DNA from: an uncultured Paenibacillus sp.
Lineage (GTDB): Bacteria; Bacillota; Bacilli; Paenibacillales; Paenibacillaceae
Direction of reading: 5' to 3'
Length of the DNA stretch: 60,893 nucleotides
Assembly: GCA_937895345.1 (NCBI GenBank)
Contig: CALAWP010000047.1
Coordinates: 1 to 60,893 of the forward strand
Of this stretch, positions 42,961 through 50,740 are shown in pieces. A model generated the notes under the pieces. It saw nothing but the letters and a program-made list of their open reading frames with translations. It was not told the origin of the DNA and ran no database searches. How positions within the stretch are numbered: the first letter of the stretch is position 1; each line of letters starts with the position of its first letter. Position numbers and translations under genes: made by a program.

Positions 42961-43722
42961 ATGATAAGAAACCCATTTCGTTTCGGCACCGCGCTCATTC
43001 TAATGGCCGTGCTGCTGATCGCGGCAGGCTGCGGCGTCGACCAGGGCAAGCCCGGCGGCGCGCAAGGCTCGTCCGGGGGAGGTGGCCAAGCGACCGCGAC
43101 ACCGGTTCCGACGCCTTCCCCGACGCCGCAGCCGTCGCCCGAACCTTCCCCGTCGCCGTCGCCTGAAAATGACGGTCCGGAGCTTCTTGATTCGGACAAG
43201 CACCCCGAAATCACGATCGAAATGAGCAACGGCGGCATCATTAAAGTCGAACTGTATCCCGAAGTGGCGCCCAATACGGTCAACAACTTCATATCGCTAG
43301 TAGAGCAGCAGTTTTACGACGGCCTTATGTTCCATCGCGTCATCCCCGGCTTCATGATTCAGGGAGGCGATCCGGACGCAACGGGCATGGGCGGTCCCGG
43401 CTATTCCATTCCCGGCGAATTTACGGCCAACGGCTTCGAAAATAAGCTGAAGCATACCCGCGGGGTCATCTCCATGGCCCGGTCGGGGAACCCGGATTCG
43501 GCCGGCTCCCAGTTTTTCATCATGGTGGAGGACTACCCGTCGCTCGACAAGCAGTACGCCTCCTTCGGCAAAGTGATCGAGGGCATGGAAGTTGTCGACG
43601 AAATTGTCAACCAGAAGACTGACTTGAACGACAAGCCGATCGAAAATCCGCTGACAATGACCAAAGTAACGGTGGACAAAAAAGGAATGACGTTCGAGGA
43701 GCCCGTCAAAACGGAGCAATAA
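42961..43722 (+). CDS. Cyclophilin-type peptidyl-prolyl isomerase lipoprotein
   Basis: A 253-residue lipoprotein. The signal peptide ends with the lipobox LIAAGC (cysteine about 22), followed by a Gly-rich stretch and a Pro/Thr/Ser-rich linker (about 40-70, TPVPTPSPTPQPSPEP) and a cyclophilin domain (about 80-240) with FHRVIPGFMIQGGDP, GFENKLKHTRGVISMARS and GSQFFIMV. It would help fold proteins at the outer membrane surface. The ATG at 42961 has GAGGAGG about nine bases upstream; the open frame extends much farther upstream but overlaps ohrR in another frame and is not coding. Confidence 0.92.
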   Translation: MIRNPFRFGTALILMAVLLIAAGCGVDQGKPGGAQGSSGGGGQATATPVPTPSPTPQPSPEPSPSPSPENDGPELLDSDKHPEITIEMSNGGIIKVELYPEVAPNTVNNFISLVEQQFYDGLMFHRVIPGFMIQGGDPDATGMGGPGYSIPGEFTANGFENKLKHTRGVISMARSGNPDSAGSQFFIMVEDYPSLDKQYASFGKVIEGMEVVDEIVNQKTDLNDKPIENPLTMTKVTVDKKGMTFEEPVKTEQ

Positions 43723-43781
43723 CGGATAAAAAAGCGTTTCGGCCCAAGGTAATGCGAACAAAGGCCGAATGCTGCATATGA

Positions 43782-43821
43782 AAAAGGCTGAGCCGCGGTT
43801 TGATCCGCAGCCCAGCCTTTT
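43782..43821. terminator. Bidirectional terminator between cyclophilin and tgl
   Basis: AAAAGGCTG...CAGCCTTTT arms (43782-43790, 43813-43821) with an inner GCGG/CCGC stem; A-rich on the left, T-rich on the right, between convergent genes. Confidence 0.8.
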
Positions 43822-44585
43822 CAAATAGCCTCCGCCTCGGCTTCCCGGGCGCCGGCCAGTCTTTGCAGCGCCGGAAAATCCGGCCGCAGCACCAGGTTTT
43901 GCAAAAAGGCCGATCGGCGCGCCCCCGGAAATCTTGCGCGGTTCAAGGCAGCAATAATATCCGCGCCCGTCCCGATGCCGATCCCGTGCCCAAAGTACAA
44001 ATTGTCGTCCAGCATGATGACGTTTTCGCCTTGCCATTCGGGCGTCGCAGGGTGATGATCCGGATTTTTGAAATACAGCACGTCGCCCGGATAAATGTCG
44101 TTTAAGTTATACGTGGTCAATAGGCGGATATCGCGGTCGTATTCCCAGCTTCTTAGAAACAGGTTCTGGAAGTAATAATTAAATACCGCAGGACCGATCG
44201 TCTCCAGCACCGCTTTATAAAGCATAATAATGATGGCTCCAGCGCACTCGAACGCATACAGATGGCCGTTCTCGAAAATATCGTTAACGCCGACGGCGGG
44301 AGGCACGCCCGGCCTGAGCAAGAAGCCTCCGTCCGGCGTACGTATCCAATATTGCGGATTGCAGCGCGACTTGCTGAACGTGGCAAAGCTTACGTCGCTG
44401 GCATACATCGCTTTGGCGGCCGCCACCGTGTTGCTCCTCATCTTCAGTTCGAACAGGAGCGCGTCCAGCGTCGGATACCGGTACAGCACCGGACTTTCCT
44501 GTTTTCTGCGAAGAATCTTTTTTTCCAGCTCCGACAGCATGCGAGGATGCAGCTGACTCAGGCTGCCGTCCGAGATTACAAACAC
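43821..44585 (-). CDS. tgl: Protein-glutamine gamma-glutamyltransferase (spore coat transglutaminase)
   Basis: A 254-residue homologue of B. subtilis Tgl (about 245), which cross-links spore coat proteins through glutamine-lysine bonds. The catalytic cysteine is in FENGHLYAFECAGAI; other conserved segments are LMFELKLR-type LLFELKMRSNTVAAAKAM, FATFSKSRCNPQYW, GDVLYFKNPD, WQGENVIML and YFGHGIGIG (active-site histidine). The GTG at 44585 follows GGGGGA with six-base spacing and aligns with the B. subtilis N terminus; an upstream ATG at 44636 is possible but less likely. It is direct evidence that the organism forms endospores. Confidence 0.92.
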   Translation of the reverse strand: MFVISDGSLSQLHPRMLSELEKKILRRKQESPVLYRYPTLDALLFELKMRSNTVAAAKAMYASDVSFATFSKSRCNPQYWIRTPDGGFLLRPGVPPAVGVNDIFENGHLYAFECAGAIIIMLYKAVLETIGPAVFNYYFQNLFLRSWEYDRDIRLLTTYNLNDIYPGDVLYFKNPDHHPATPEWQGENVIMLDDNLYFGHGIGIGTGADIIAALNRARFPGARRSAFLQNLVLRPDFPALQRLAGAREAEAEAI

Positions 44586-44708
44586 GTCGTTTCCCCCAAG
44601 CCATGAGTAATGGATTAGGTTATTGTACGCGGGCATGCGCCGATTGGTGAGCCGATATGAAGCAATCGTTCGGCTTCTCCTTCCTGCGGCGCCGGCAGGG
44701 CTGGTCCG

Positions 44709-45488
44709 TCAAGCCGGCAACAGACCGGCCCGAATCAGGCCGTTGCGAATTCCCCGGTCGTCCACATGCGTCGTCACGTAATCGGCGAACGGCAGCAGTT
44801 CGGGATGCGAATTGCCCATCGCCACGCCGAAGCCGACATACTCCAGCATTTCCTTGTCGTTCAGACCGTCTCCGAACGCCGCCGCCTGATCGGGCGCCAG
44901 CCCCAGCCTCTCCAGCATCGCCGCGATGCCGCGGGCTTTGGAGCCTCCGCCGGGCAGCACGTCCATCGCTTTGTCGTGCCAGCGGATCAGCGTAAAGTCG
45001 GGTTTCAGGCTTTCGTACAGCGCCTCATCCCCGCTCTCGCAATGCAGAAACACCTGATAAACGTCGGATTTGCGCCAAAATTCCGGATCGTAGCCGGGCA
45101 GCTCGACCTTCAGCGACAATACCGATTCCGTTATAAACGGATCGTCCTCCCGATTCGCATAAAACTCCCGCTCTCCTTCGAACACCAGACCGTGCCCATG
45201 CCGGGCGGACAGCTCCACCAGCTTCTCCAAATGCGGCATGGGGATGGCGTTTTGGTAGAGCGTCTCTCCTTTGTACGCCACGTAACCGCCGTTCAGGCTG
45301 ACGAACGAATCGATGCCGAGCTTGTCCATCAGCGGCCTTATAAAGTAAGGCGCCCTTCCCGTCGCGATAACCGGCTCCACGCCGCGCTCCTTCAGCTCGC
45401 GCACCGCCCGAACCGTATCCTCGGGAACTTCCTTCTCCTCATTTACCAACGTGCCGTCAATATCAAAAAATACGATTTTGTAGCTCAT
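44709..45488 (-). CDS. Cof-type HAD phosphatase
   Basis: A 259-residue HAD hydrolase of the Cof/YkrA type IIB group. Motif I is VFFDIDGTLVNEE, motif II VIATGRAPYF, and motifs III and IV are the lysine region SKARGIAAML and FGDGLNDKEMLEYVGFGVAMGN. The large cap lies between motifs II and III. These enzymes dephosphorylate sugar phosphates and cofactors with broad range. The ATG at 45488 follows GGGAGAG with about 9-base spacing. It is transcribed alone, divergent from an AraC gene; no substrate is indicated by neighbours. Confidence 0.9.
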   Translation of the reverse strand: MSYKIVFFDIDGTLVNEEKEVPEDTVRAVRELKERGVEPVIATGRAPYFIRPLMDKLGIDSFVSLNGGYVAYKGETLYQNAIPMPHLEKLVELSARHGHGLVFEGEREFYANREDDPFITESVLSLKVELPGYDPEFWRKSDVYQVFLHCESGDEALYESLKPDFTLIRWHDKAMDVLPGGGSKARGIAAMLERLGLAPDQAAAFGDGLNDKEMLEYVGFGVAMGNSHPELLPFADYVTTHVDDRGIRNGLIRAGLLPA

Positions 45489-45697
45489 GCAGCCGGTCTC
45501 TCCCATTCTGTCGGCCCGTATCAACAATGGCCGGGCCTTTATTTATGTCATTAACCTTAATATAAAGAATGGGAGAATGCAACGCCTGCTCCGGTCAAAT
45601 AACAATTCGGAATTGTGTCCGCAGCCATCCATTGCTATGATCAAAGTACGAGCCCGATTTTAGGGTCATAAGGCATAACGCGACAGGAGGAACCGCC

Positions 45698-46504
45698 ATG
45701 CTTCAATCGTCGGCCGCCCCTTTGCCCAGCATGGGCATTTTGCAGTTGAAGGAAGCGGGAAAGGCATTCGCTCTGGAGCGCTTTCCGCCCTCGGCGGAGC
45801 TTGCGCCTTTTGTCCGGCATTATTGGTCCGTCATCTGGGATTTGCGGGGTCGCGAGCCGTATAGGCAAGACGTGATCCCCAACCCATGCGTCAATCTGGT
45901 CGCGGAGAGCGGCCGCATCGGCCTGTACGGCGCGGCAAGCCGCAAATATACGAAGCGGCTGGAGGGTCAAGGACGCGTCTTCGGAGTCAAATTCAAGCCG
46001 GGAGGCTTCTATCCTTATTTCAAGCGTCCTTTGACGGAAATAACCGACGGTGAGGCGGATTTCGCTTCCGTTATGGGCGTCGGCGGATCGGCCTTGACCG
46101 AAGCTGTCGCCTCGGCCGTCCCTGTCGCCGATCTCATCGAGCTGACGGAAAAGCTGCTGCTGAGCCGGTTGCCGGAACCGGACGACACGGTCGCTTTCGT
46201 CAACGACATCGTCGAATGCGCCAAAGCCCGAATGGATATGACGAAGGTGGAGCAGTTATGCGAGGCTTTCGGCATCCATATTCGCAAGCTGCAGCGGCTG
46301 TTCGGGCAATACGTGGGCGTCAGCCCCAAATGGGTTATCCGGCTGTATCGGCTTCAAAACGCGGCGGAAGCGATCGACCGGGGAATCGCCCCCGACTGGA
46401 GCCGCATGTCTCAGGAGCTTGGTTATTTCGATCAAGCCCACTTCATCAAAGATTTCAAAACGATCATCGGCGTTACGCCGGATGAATACGGAAGAAAGGG
46501 TTGA
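45698..46504 (+). CDS. AraC-family transcriptional regulator with DUF6597-type N-terminal domain
   Basis: A 268-residue regulator. The N-terminal half (about 25-120; LAPFVRHYWSVIWDLRG, QDVIPNPCVNLV, GRVFGVKFKPGGFYP) is the compact domain typical of YtxJ-unrelated DUF6597 regulators; the C-terminal double helix-turn-helix (about 160-265) has LQRLFGQYVGVSPKWVIRLYRL and the second helix with ELGYFDQAHFIKDFKTIIGVTP (landmarks only). GGAGG lies six bases upstream of the ATG. It is transcribed alone and ends at a clear terminator. Ligand and target are unknown. Confidence 0.87.
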   Translation: MLQSSAAPLPSMGILQLKEAGKAFALERFPPSAELAPFVRHYWSVIWDLRGREPYRQDVIPNPCVNLVAESGRIGLYGAASRKYTKRLEGQGRVFGVKFKPGGFYPYFKRPLTEITDGEADFASVMGVGGSALTEAVASAVPVADLIELTEKLLLSRLPEPDDTVAFVNDIVECAKARMDMTKVEQLCEAFGIHIRKLQRLFGQYVGVSPKWVIRLYRLQNAAEAIDRGIAPDWSRMSQELGYFDQAHFIKDFKTIIGVTPDEYGRKG

Positions 46505-46559
46505 CCTCCTCCTTCCGATGCATTATAGTGGTAAAAAATGAACATTCGGTTATACGGAG

Positions 46560-46606
46560 AAGCACCCGTAGCGGACGCCCAGCGTCTTGCCTGCGGGTGC
46601 TTTTTG
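46560..46606 (+). terminator. Terminator of the AraC-family gene
   Basis: AAGCACCCGTAG (46560-46571) pairs with CTGCGGGTGCTT (46591-46602), with an inner GACGC/GCGTC stem, followed by TTTTTG. Confidence 0.85.
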
Positions 46607-46651
46607 TCGTTCTTTCGGACGGACCGAGTGGAAAAGGAGGCATATTTTGCC

Positions 46652-47470
46652 ATGATCAAAAAAGTATGGTTAACCGTGTTCCTGTCGGCCTTCGCCGCCG
46701 TTTGGATCGGCGCTTCGGCCGCCTTTGCCGCCCCTTTCGAGTTTTCGCCCACCGCCAAAAACGCCTTCGACAAAATGACGGCTTCGACCGACGAATCCAC
46801 GGCCAAAAAGCTGAACAAAGCGTATACCGAGCTGAAATCGCTGCAGAAGCAGGAGCTGGATCTCGACGCGGCGACCAACTCCCTCCGCTACGCGAACGAA
46901 GAAGCCGAGCTGGCGATCCGCAAGCGGATCAAGGAAATCGGCCAGCGCGAAATTAAAGCCGCCGAAGCCGCGCTGAATGCCGCAAAGAAGCAGCATCAGC
47001 CTTTGTTCGACCTGTACGAAGCGCAGAAGAAGCAGCTTAGCGCCGCCAAAAAATTAAAAAACAAATCGCTGACCGAATACTGGAACTGGCAGCTCGATCT
47101 GACCAAGATAGCCGTGCAGCTCGCCAAGGACGATATTCGCCGCAAGGAAACGGCATTAAAAAATGTAAAAGCGAAAGCGGCAGCCGACATGAAAAAAATA
47201 CGCGACATCTTAGCGGCCAACGATGCGACGAAGGTGAAGCTCAAATCGGCCAGAAGCGCGGTCTCCACGACGAGAAAGCGGTTTACGGCGGAGTCGAAGG
47301 TGCTGCTGCAGGCCGTCCGCAAGGGAGAACCGTTCGCCGCCCTGAGCAGCTTTAACGGAATGCTCGTCTACCAGAAGCAAATTTTGAAGGACAAAAGCAG
47401 TATGCTCGCCCTCGAGCAAAAAATAAAATCCGTCATCGGCCAAGCGGAATCCGCAATTCATCGGCTGTGA
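46652..47470 (+). CDS. Secreted coiled-coil protein of unknown function
   Basis: A 272-residue protein with a cleavable signal peptide (IKKVWLTVFLSAFAAVWIGASAAFAAP) and an almost entirely helical, Lys/Ala/Glu-rich mature part with heptad-like spacing, suggesting long coiled coils (about 40-260). No catalytic motif, lipobox or membrane anchor is visible. The ATG at 46652 follows AAGGAGG with 11-base spacing; the open frame extends upstream through the preceding terminator and is not coding there. Convergent with the next minus-strand genes. I do not recognise a named family. Confidence 0.75.
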   Translation: MIKKVWLTVFLSAFAAVWIGASAAFAAPFEFSPTAKNAFDKMTASTDESTAKKLNKAYTELKSLQKQELDLDAATNSLRYANEEAELAIRKRIKEIGQREIKAAEAALNAAKKQHQPLFDLYEAQKKQLSAAKKLKNKSLTEYWNWQLDLTKIAVQLAKDDIRRKETALKNVKAKAAADMKKIRDILAANDATKVKLKSARSAVSTTRKRFTAESKVLLQAVRKGEPFAALSSFNGMLVYQKQILKDKSSMLALEQKIKSVIGQAESAIHRL

Positions 47471-47498
47471 CGCGGACCTTGCCGGCCGGGGCCGCCGT

Positions 47499-47891
47499 CT
47501 AAGTCCGTTTCATCCGGCGGACGACCAGCCAGACCAGCTCCGCCAGCAGCCCTGCGGCAAAACCTGCCGCCGTCAATCCCAGAAAATTCATAAAACCGGC
47601 GAGATCTTCCCAGCCGTTCCGTTCTCCGGAAGTTCTCGCCATCCAGATCAACCCCGCCGCCATGCCGGCGTTGGACAGCAGCCACAGGCGCCGGGCGCCG
47701 AGCCAGCCCGAAATGCCGAAGACGAGCGATAGCAGAAACGCCAGCAAAAAGAACCGAAACAGATGCGTGCCGCTCAGCGGCTGTTCCAGCAAACCGAACC
47801 GTATTATCCATAGAAGCAAACTCACCAGCAAGGTCGAGCAGCCCGCAATCAGCCACCATTTGCCGCTTCTTGCCTTCGGCAGAAATCGCAT
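47499..47891 (-). CDS. Small four-helix membrane protein of unknown function
   Basis: A 130-residue hydrophobic protein with about four membrane helices (WWLIAGCSTLLVSLLLWII, LFRFFLLAFLLSLVFGI, LWLLSNAGMAAGLIWMA and a final one ending ELVWLVV) and a basic C terminus (RRMKRT). The ATG at 47891 follows AGGAG with nine-base spacing. It lies 37 bases downstream of the 95-residue protein gene and is probably co-transcribed with it. No family recognised. Confidence 0.7.
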   Translation of the reverse strand: MRFLPKARSGKWWLIAGCSTLLVSLLLWIIRFGLLEQPLSGTHLFRFFLLAFLLSLVFGISGWLGARRLWLLSNAGMAAGLIWMARTSGERNGWEDLAGFMNFLGLTAAGFAAGLLAELVWLVVRRMKRT

Positions 47892-47928
47892 GCCAATCAT
47901 CTCCTGTATTCCGTAATATCGTGACTTC

Positions 47929-48216
47929 TTATTTAGACGCTTTGCGGCTCTCGTTTGTTTCCCTTCGCCGGTAGGAAGCGAGCGTTTGCAAGGCATTTCG
48001 CCCGCCGGCCTGCCAGGCGCCGCTTTCGTCTACGGTGATCAGGGCGCGGGTAATTTTGTTTTTGTAAGAATATCGCCCTTCGCTTGCGCCCGCGAACAGC
48101 ATGTAGGATAGGATGTTCCCGGCCGCCGCTTCGCCGTATTCCCTCTCCAGGTACGTCCATAGCGGCTTGAACGCCGGGTCAAAGCGCGGCCCGGCCGAAG
48201 GTTTCTTTGTCGCCAT
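47929..48216 (-). CDS. Small conserved-looking hypothetical protein (95 residues)
   Basis: A 95-residue soluble protein, basic at both ends (MATKKPSAGPRF; RRRETNESRKASK), with an aromatic-rich centre (PLWTYLEREYGEAA, EGRYSYKNKITRALI). GAAAGGAG precedes the ATG by about 13 bases. It has normal codon use and a membrane-protein partner 37 bases downstream. I do not recognise a family; no catalytic motif is visible. Confidence 0.65.
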   Translation of the reverse strand: MATKKPSAGPRFDPAFKPLWTYLEREYGEAAAGNILSYMLFAGASEGRYSYKNKITRALITVDESGAWQAGGRNALQTLASYRRRETNESRKASK

Positions 48217-48441
48217 GTTCGAATTTCTTTCTCCTTTCGTGTTTAATCGCTAAGAAGTGTCCTATGATCAAAAAAACGCCAACGCTTACAGAAACGTAAT
48301 CTGCAAGCACGGCGCTTCCGTGCGGTTGTACCTATATACGGCAAATTATAGCACGGCCGCTGGTGAAGCGGCAAGCTTCGCCGGGGATGCGCCGTCCGTT
48401 TCTCCTTGCAATCCGGGCGGCATTGCGATCATCATTGCCGG

Positions 48442-48471
48442 TTGATTTTGGGAAGACGGATGTGCTACACT
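48442..48471 (+). promoter_or_regulatory. Promoter of the hflX leader transcript
   Basis: TTGATT (48442-48447) and TACACT (48466-48471), 18-base spacing. Transcription would begin near 48478, giving a leader of about 417 bases before hflX. Confidence 0.6.
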
Positions 48472-48501
48472 GTTGCTAATTCAAGGAATGGAGGTTGCAG
48501 T

Positions 48502-48519
48502 GTGATAGATTTTATCTGA
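48502..48519 (+). CDS. Five-residue leader peptide MIDFI upstream of hflX
   Basis: GTG-ATA-GAT-TTT-ATC-TGA. A GGAGG ribosome-binding site (48490-48494) lies at the ideal seven-base spacing, about 24 bases after the predicted transcription start. Too short to be a functional enzyme; its likely role is to hold a ribosome whose stalling changes folding of the downstream leader. Two longer in-frame ATG stretches farther down the leader lack ribosome-binding sites. Confidence 0.65.
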   Translation: MIDFI

Positions 48520-48829
48520 GTCGAATTTCTGCGCGGCTAATTCATGAACGTCAGCGGATGCCCCTTTCTGGCGGATGCCCGTTGAAACGTTATGCCTATG
48601 GCGCCATACTCTGCCTGTGTGCGGAGGACTCAGGATAAGTCTGTCTATGCAACGATATAACCCCTTCCATTGAATGCAACCCGTTCATTCCGTTTGCGGA
48701 TAACGGGCCGTACGGCGAGCCGCCGCTCGATTTGCGGTTCAAGCCGGGGTTATGGAGACATTCGACGACCGTTTGCGGGATTCGCTCCCGAAGCGTTATA
48801 TTTCTGATTTCCTCTCGCATATCACTGTG

Positions 48830-48859
48830 ACACAGGCAGCCGTTGCCTGTGTTTTATTT
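48830..48859 (+). terminator. Intrinsic terminator in the hflX leader
   Basis: ACACAGGCA (48830-48838), five-base loop, TGCCTGTGT (48844-48852), then TTTTATTT. It lies 36 bases before the hflX start, in the same direction, with no full-length gene upstream on this strand. Confidence 0.85.
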
Positions 48860-48894
48860 ATTGTTGGACATTCTTTGTGGGAGATGATGGATAT

Positions 48895-50178
48895 ATGATG
48901 GAACAACCAAAACGCAAAGCGATTATCGTCGGCGTTCAGCTGCAGGGGCAGCAGGACTTCGACTATTCCATGGAGGAGCTCCGCAATTTGGCGGACGCCT
49001 GCCATATCGAAGTTGTCGGAGAGCTCAGCCAAAAGGCCGAACGCATCAACCCGTCTCATTATATCGGGACGGGCAAGCTGCAGGAGCTGAAGGGGCTGGC
49101 GGAAGGACTGGAAGCGGAGACCGTCATTTTCAACGATGAGCTGTCCCCGTCGCAAATCCGGAACCTCGAGGCCGACCTGGAGCGGGTCGTCATCGACCGG
49201 ACCATTCTCATTCTGGACATTTTTGCGGAACGCGCCAAAACAAAAGAAGCCCAGCTGCAAGTCGAAGTGGCGAGACTGCAGTATACGCTGCCTCGGCTGG
49301 TCGGATTGCGGGCCTCCCTTGGCCGCCAGGGCGGCGGATCGGGCCTGCGCAACAGAGGCGCGGGCGAAACGAAGCTGGAGCTCGACCGCCGGAGAATCGA
49401 AGACCGGATCGCGGCACTGCAGCAAGAGCTTGAGAAGCTGGTAGCCCGCAGGCAGCTGCAGCGCAAGAAGCGGAAGAAAAACGAAGTCCCTTCCGTCTGT
49501 CTCGTCGGCTATACGAACACGGGCAAATCGAGCCTGATGAACGCTATGCTGGAGCTTCACGGCTCCGACGCCGACAAGCATGTATTTGCCCAAAATATGC
49601 TGTTCGCCACGCTGGAAACGTCGGTCCGAAGCATCGAGTTGCCGGACAACAAGTCGTTCCTGCTGACGGATACCGTCGGCTTTGTCAGCCAGCTGCCCCA
49701 TCATCTGGTCAAAGCGTTCCGTTCGACGCTGGAGGAAGTGGCGGAAGCCGATCTTCTCGTCCATGTCGTCGATTATTCCCATCCCGACCGCGAGAAGCTG
49801 ATCGAGGTGACGAATGACACGCTGCGGGAGCTCGGCGCGGAAGGCATTCCGACCGTTTATGCGTATAACAAATGCGACTTGACGGAGCATGCTTATCCGC
49901 AAACGATCGGCGATGCGGTTTATTTGTCCGTCAAGGAAAAAAGCGGTTTGCGCGAGCTGCTGGACCTTATTCGCGAGCATATTTTCAGCGGCTTCGTGCA
50001 ATGCGAAATTTTGATCCCGTTCAGCCAGGGCCGTCTAGTTTCCTACTTCAACGAAAACGCGCACGTGCTCGATTTGAGCCACGAGCCGGAAGGCACCCGC
50101 ATGAAGCTGGAATGCAGCCTCGCCGACTTCGAGCGGCACCGCGGCGACGTGACGGTGCTGGAATCTTCGGCGCCGTAA
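48895..50178 (+). CDS. hflX: Ribosome-associated GTPase HflX
   Basis: A 427-residue translational GTPase. The N-terminal HflX domain (about 1-190) includes INPSHYIGTGKLQEL, FNDELSPSQIRNLE and RLVGLRASLGRQGGGSGLRNRGAGETKLE (Gly-rich loop; landmark only). The G domain (about 200-360) has G1 GYTNTGKSSLMNA, G3 DTVGFVSQLPHHLV and G4 NKCD. HflX splits stalled or antibiotic-bound 70S ribosomes and in Listeria confers macrolide-lincosamide tolerance. The ATG at 48895 follows GGGAG; a second ATG is the next codon. The attenuator leader upstream suggests induction when ribosomes stall. Confidence 0.93.
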   Translation: MMEQPKRKAIIVGVQLQGQQDFDYSMEELRNLADACHIEVVGELSQKAERINPSHYIGTGKLQELKGLAEGLEAETVIFNDELSPSQIRNLEADLERVVIDRTILILDIFAERAKTKEAQLQVEVARLQYTLPRLVGLRASLGRQGGGSGLRNRGAGETKLELDRRRIEDRIAALQQELEKLVARRQLQRKKRKKNEVPSVCLVGYTNTGKSSLMNAMLELHGSDADKHVFAQNMLFATLETSVRSIELPDNKSFLLTDTVGFVSQLPHHLVKAFRSTLEEVAEADLLVHVVDYSHPDREKLIEVTNDTLRELGAEGIPTVYAYNKCDLTEHAYPQTIGDAVYLSVKEKSGLRELLDLIREHIFSGFVQCEILIPFSQGRLVSYFNENAHVLDLSHEPEGTRMKLECSLADFERHRGDVTVLESSAP

Positions 50179-50195
50179 ATCATTCATTTTTGCAT

Positions 50196-50234
50196 ACGGC
50201 CGAGCGTCTCCCCTTGCTGGAGCCGCTCGGCCGT
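50196..50234 (+). terminator. GC-rich hairpin after hflX
   Basis: A perfect 11-base inverted repeat (50196-50206 with 50224-50234) 17 bases past the hflX stop. There is no T run, so it is a weak or Rho-assisted terminator candidate. Confidence 0.4.
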
Positions 50235-50235
50235 T

Positions 50236-50530
50236 CGCGTCCCGCCTCTTCGCCGCTCTACACCTCGCCTATCGCGTCTCGCCAATCGTGCCTCGCCACT
50301 CGCGTCCCGCCTCTTCGCCGCTCTACACCTCGCCTATCGCGTCTCGCCAATCGTGCCTCGCCACTCGCGTCCCGTCTCTTCGCCGCTCTCCACCTCGTGT
50401 CTCGCCACTCGCGTCCCGTCTCTTCGCCGGCTCTCCACCTCGCACCTCGTCTATCGCGTCTCGTCTCTTCGCCTCTCTCCACTTCGCATCTCGCCACTCG
50501 CGTCCCGCCTCTTCGCCGATCTCCACCTAG
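50236..50530. repeat. 65-bp higher-order minisatellite
   Basis: CGCGTCCCGCCTCTTCGCC-type units start at 50236, 50301, 50366, 50410 and 50499. The first two 65-base units are almost identical; the later step of 44 equals a unit missing one roughly 21-base sub-block, and 89 fits a unit with an extra one. Each 65-base unit is itself three sub-blocks of 21-22 bases. Confidence 0.85.
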
Positions 50531-50543
50531 CATCTCCCTCGGC

Positions 50544-50726
50544 TAATGGACATCAGGGAAGCTTAGCGAGCGAAATTGGCAGGCGACCTGTTTTAATGGA
50601 CATACGCGCACTTTAGAGGACGATTTGAGTGCTGGAATCAATCTTTTCACGCTTTAAGCTTCTCTCATGACCGTTACAGTCCCGCACTTCCGAATTCAGC
50701 CCCCTAAGCTGCGCTGATGTCCGTTA
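50544..50726. repeat. Second cluster of the TAACGGA-type intergenic repeat
   Basis: Units at 50544-50566 (+) and 50594-50616 (+) begin TAATGGACATCAGGGAAGC and TAATGGACATACGCGCAC; units at 50652-50676 (-) and 50704-50726 (-) read TAACGGTCATGAGAGAAGC and TAACGGACATCAGCGCAGC. Two direct copies face two inverted copies. Confidence 0.7.
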
Positions 50727-50740
50727 AACTCTCACTGCCG

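Larger units (their letters stand above)
48478..48894 (+). promoter_or_regulatory. hflX attenuator leader (upstream ORF, antiterminator, terminator)
   Basis: The untranslated leader contains, in order, a five-codon ORF with a strong ribosome-binding site, a CTGCCTGTGT segment (48611-48620), a folded module closed by ATAACCCC/GGGGTTAT (48657-48664 with 48746-48753) and enclosing CCCGTT/AACGGG (48680-48685 with 48702-48707), and an intrinsic terminator (48830-48859). CTGCCTGTGT is exactly complementary to the terminator's left arm ACACAGGCAG (48830-48839), giving mutually exclusive antiterminator and terminator hairpins. This is the architecture of ribosome-mediated attenuation, known for hflX-type and ABC-F resistance genes in other Firmicutes. 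The structure is read from sequence; the regulation is inference. Confidence 0.75.

Noticed and set aside
45513..45545. Hairpin GGCCCG...CGGGCC followed by TTTATTT on the plus strand
   Set aside because: Looks like a terminator, but no plus-strand gene lies upstream; it is in the 5' region of the Cof phosphatase gene. Possibly incidental or part of a leader; left out as a feature.
48257..48445. Plus-strand 62-codon open frame before the hflX leader
   Set aside because: No ribosome-binding site, no recognisable features, and it lies upstream of the leader promoter.
50258..50533. Open frames within the 65-bp minisatellite
   Set aside because: They exist on both strands only because the repeat lacks stops; there is no start site and the period is not a multiple of three.
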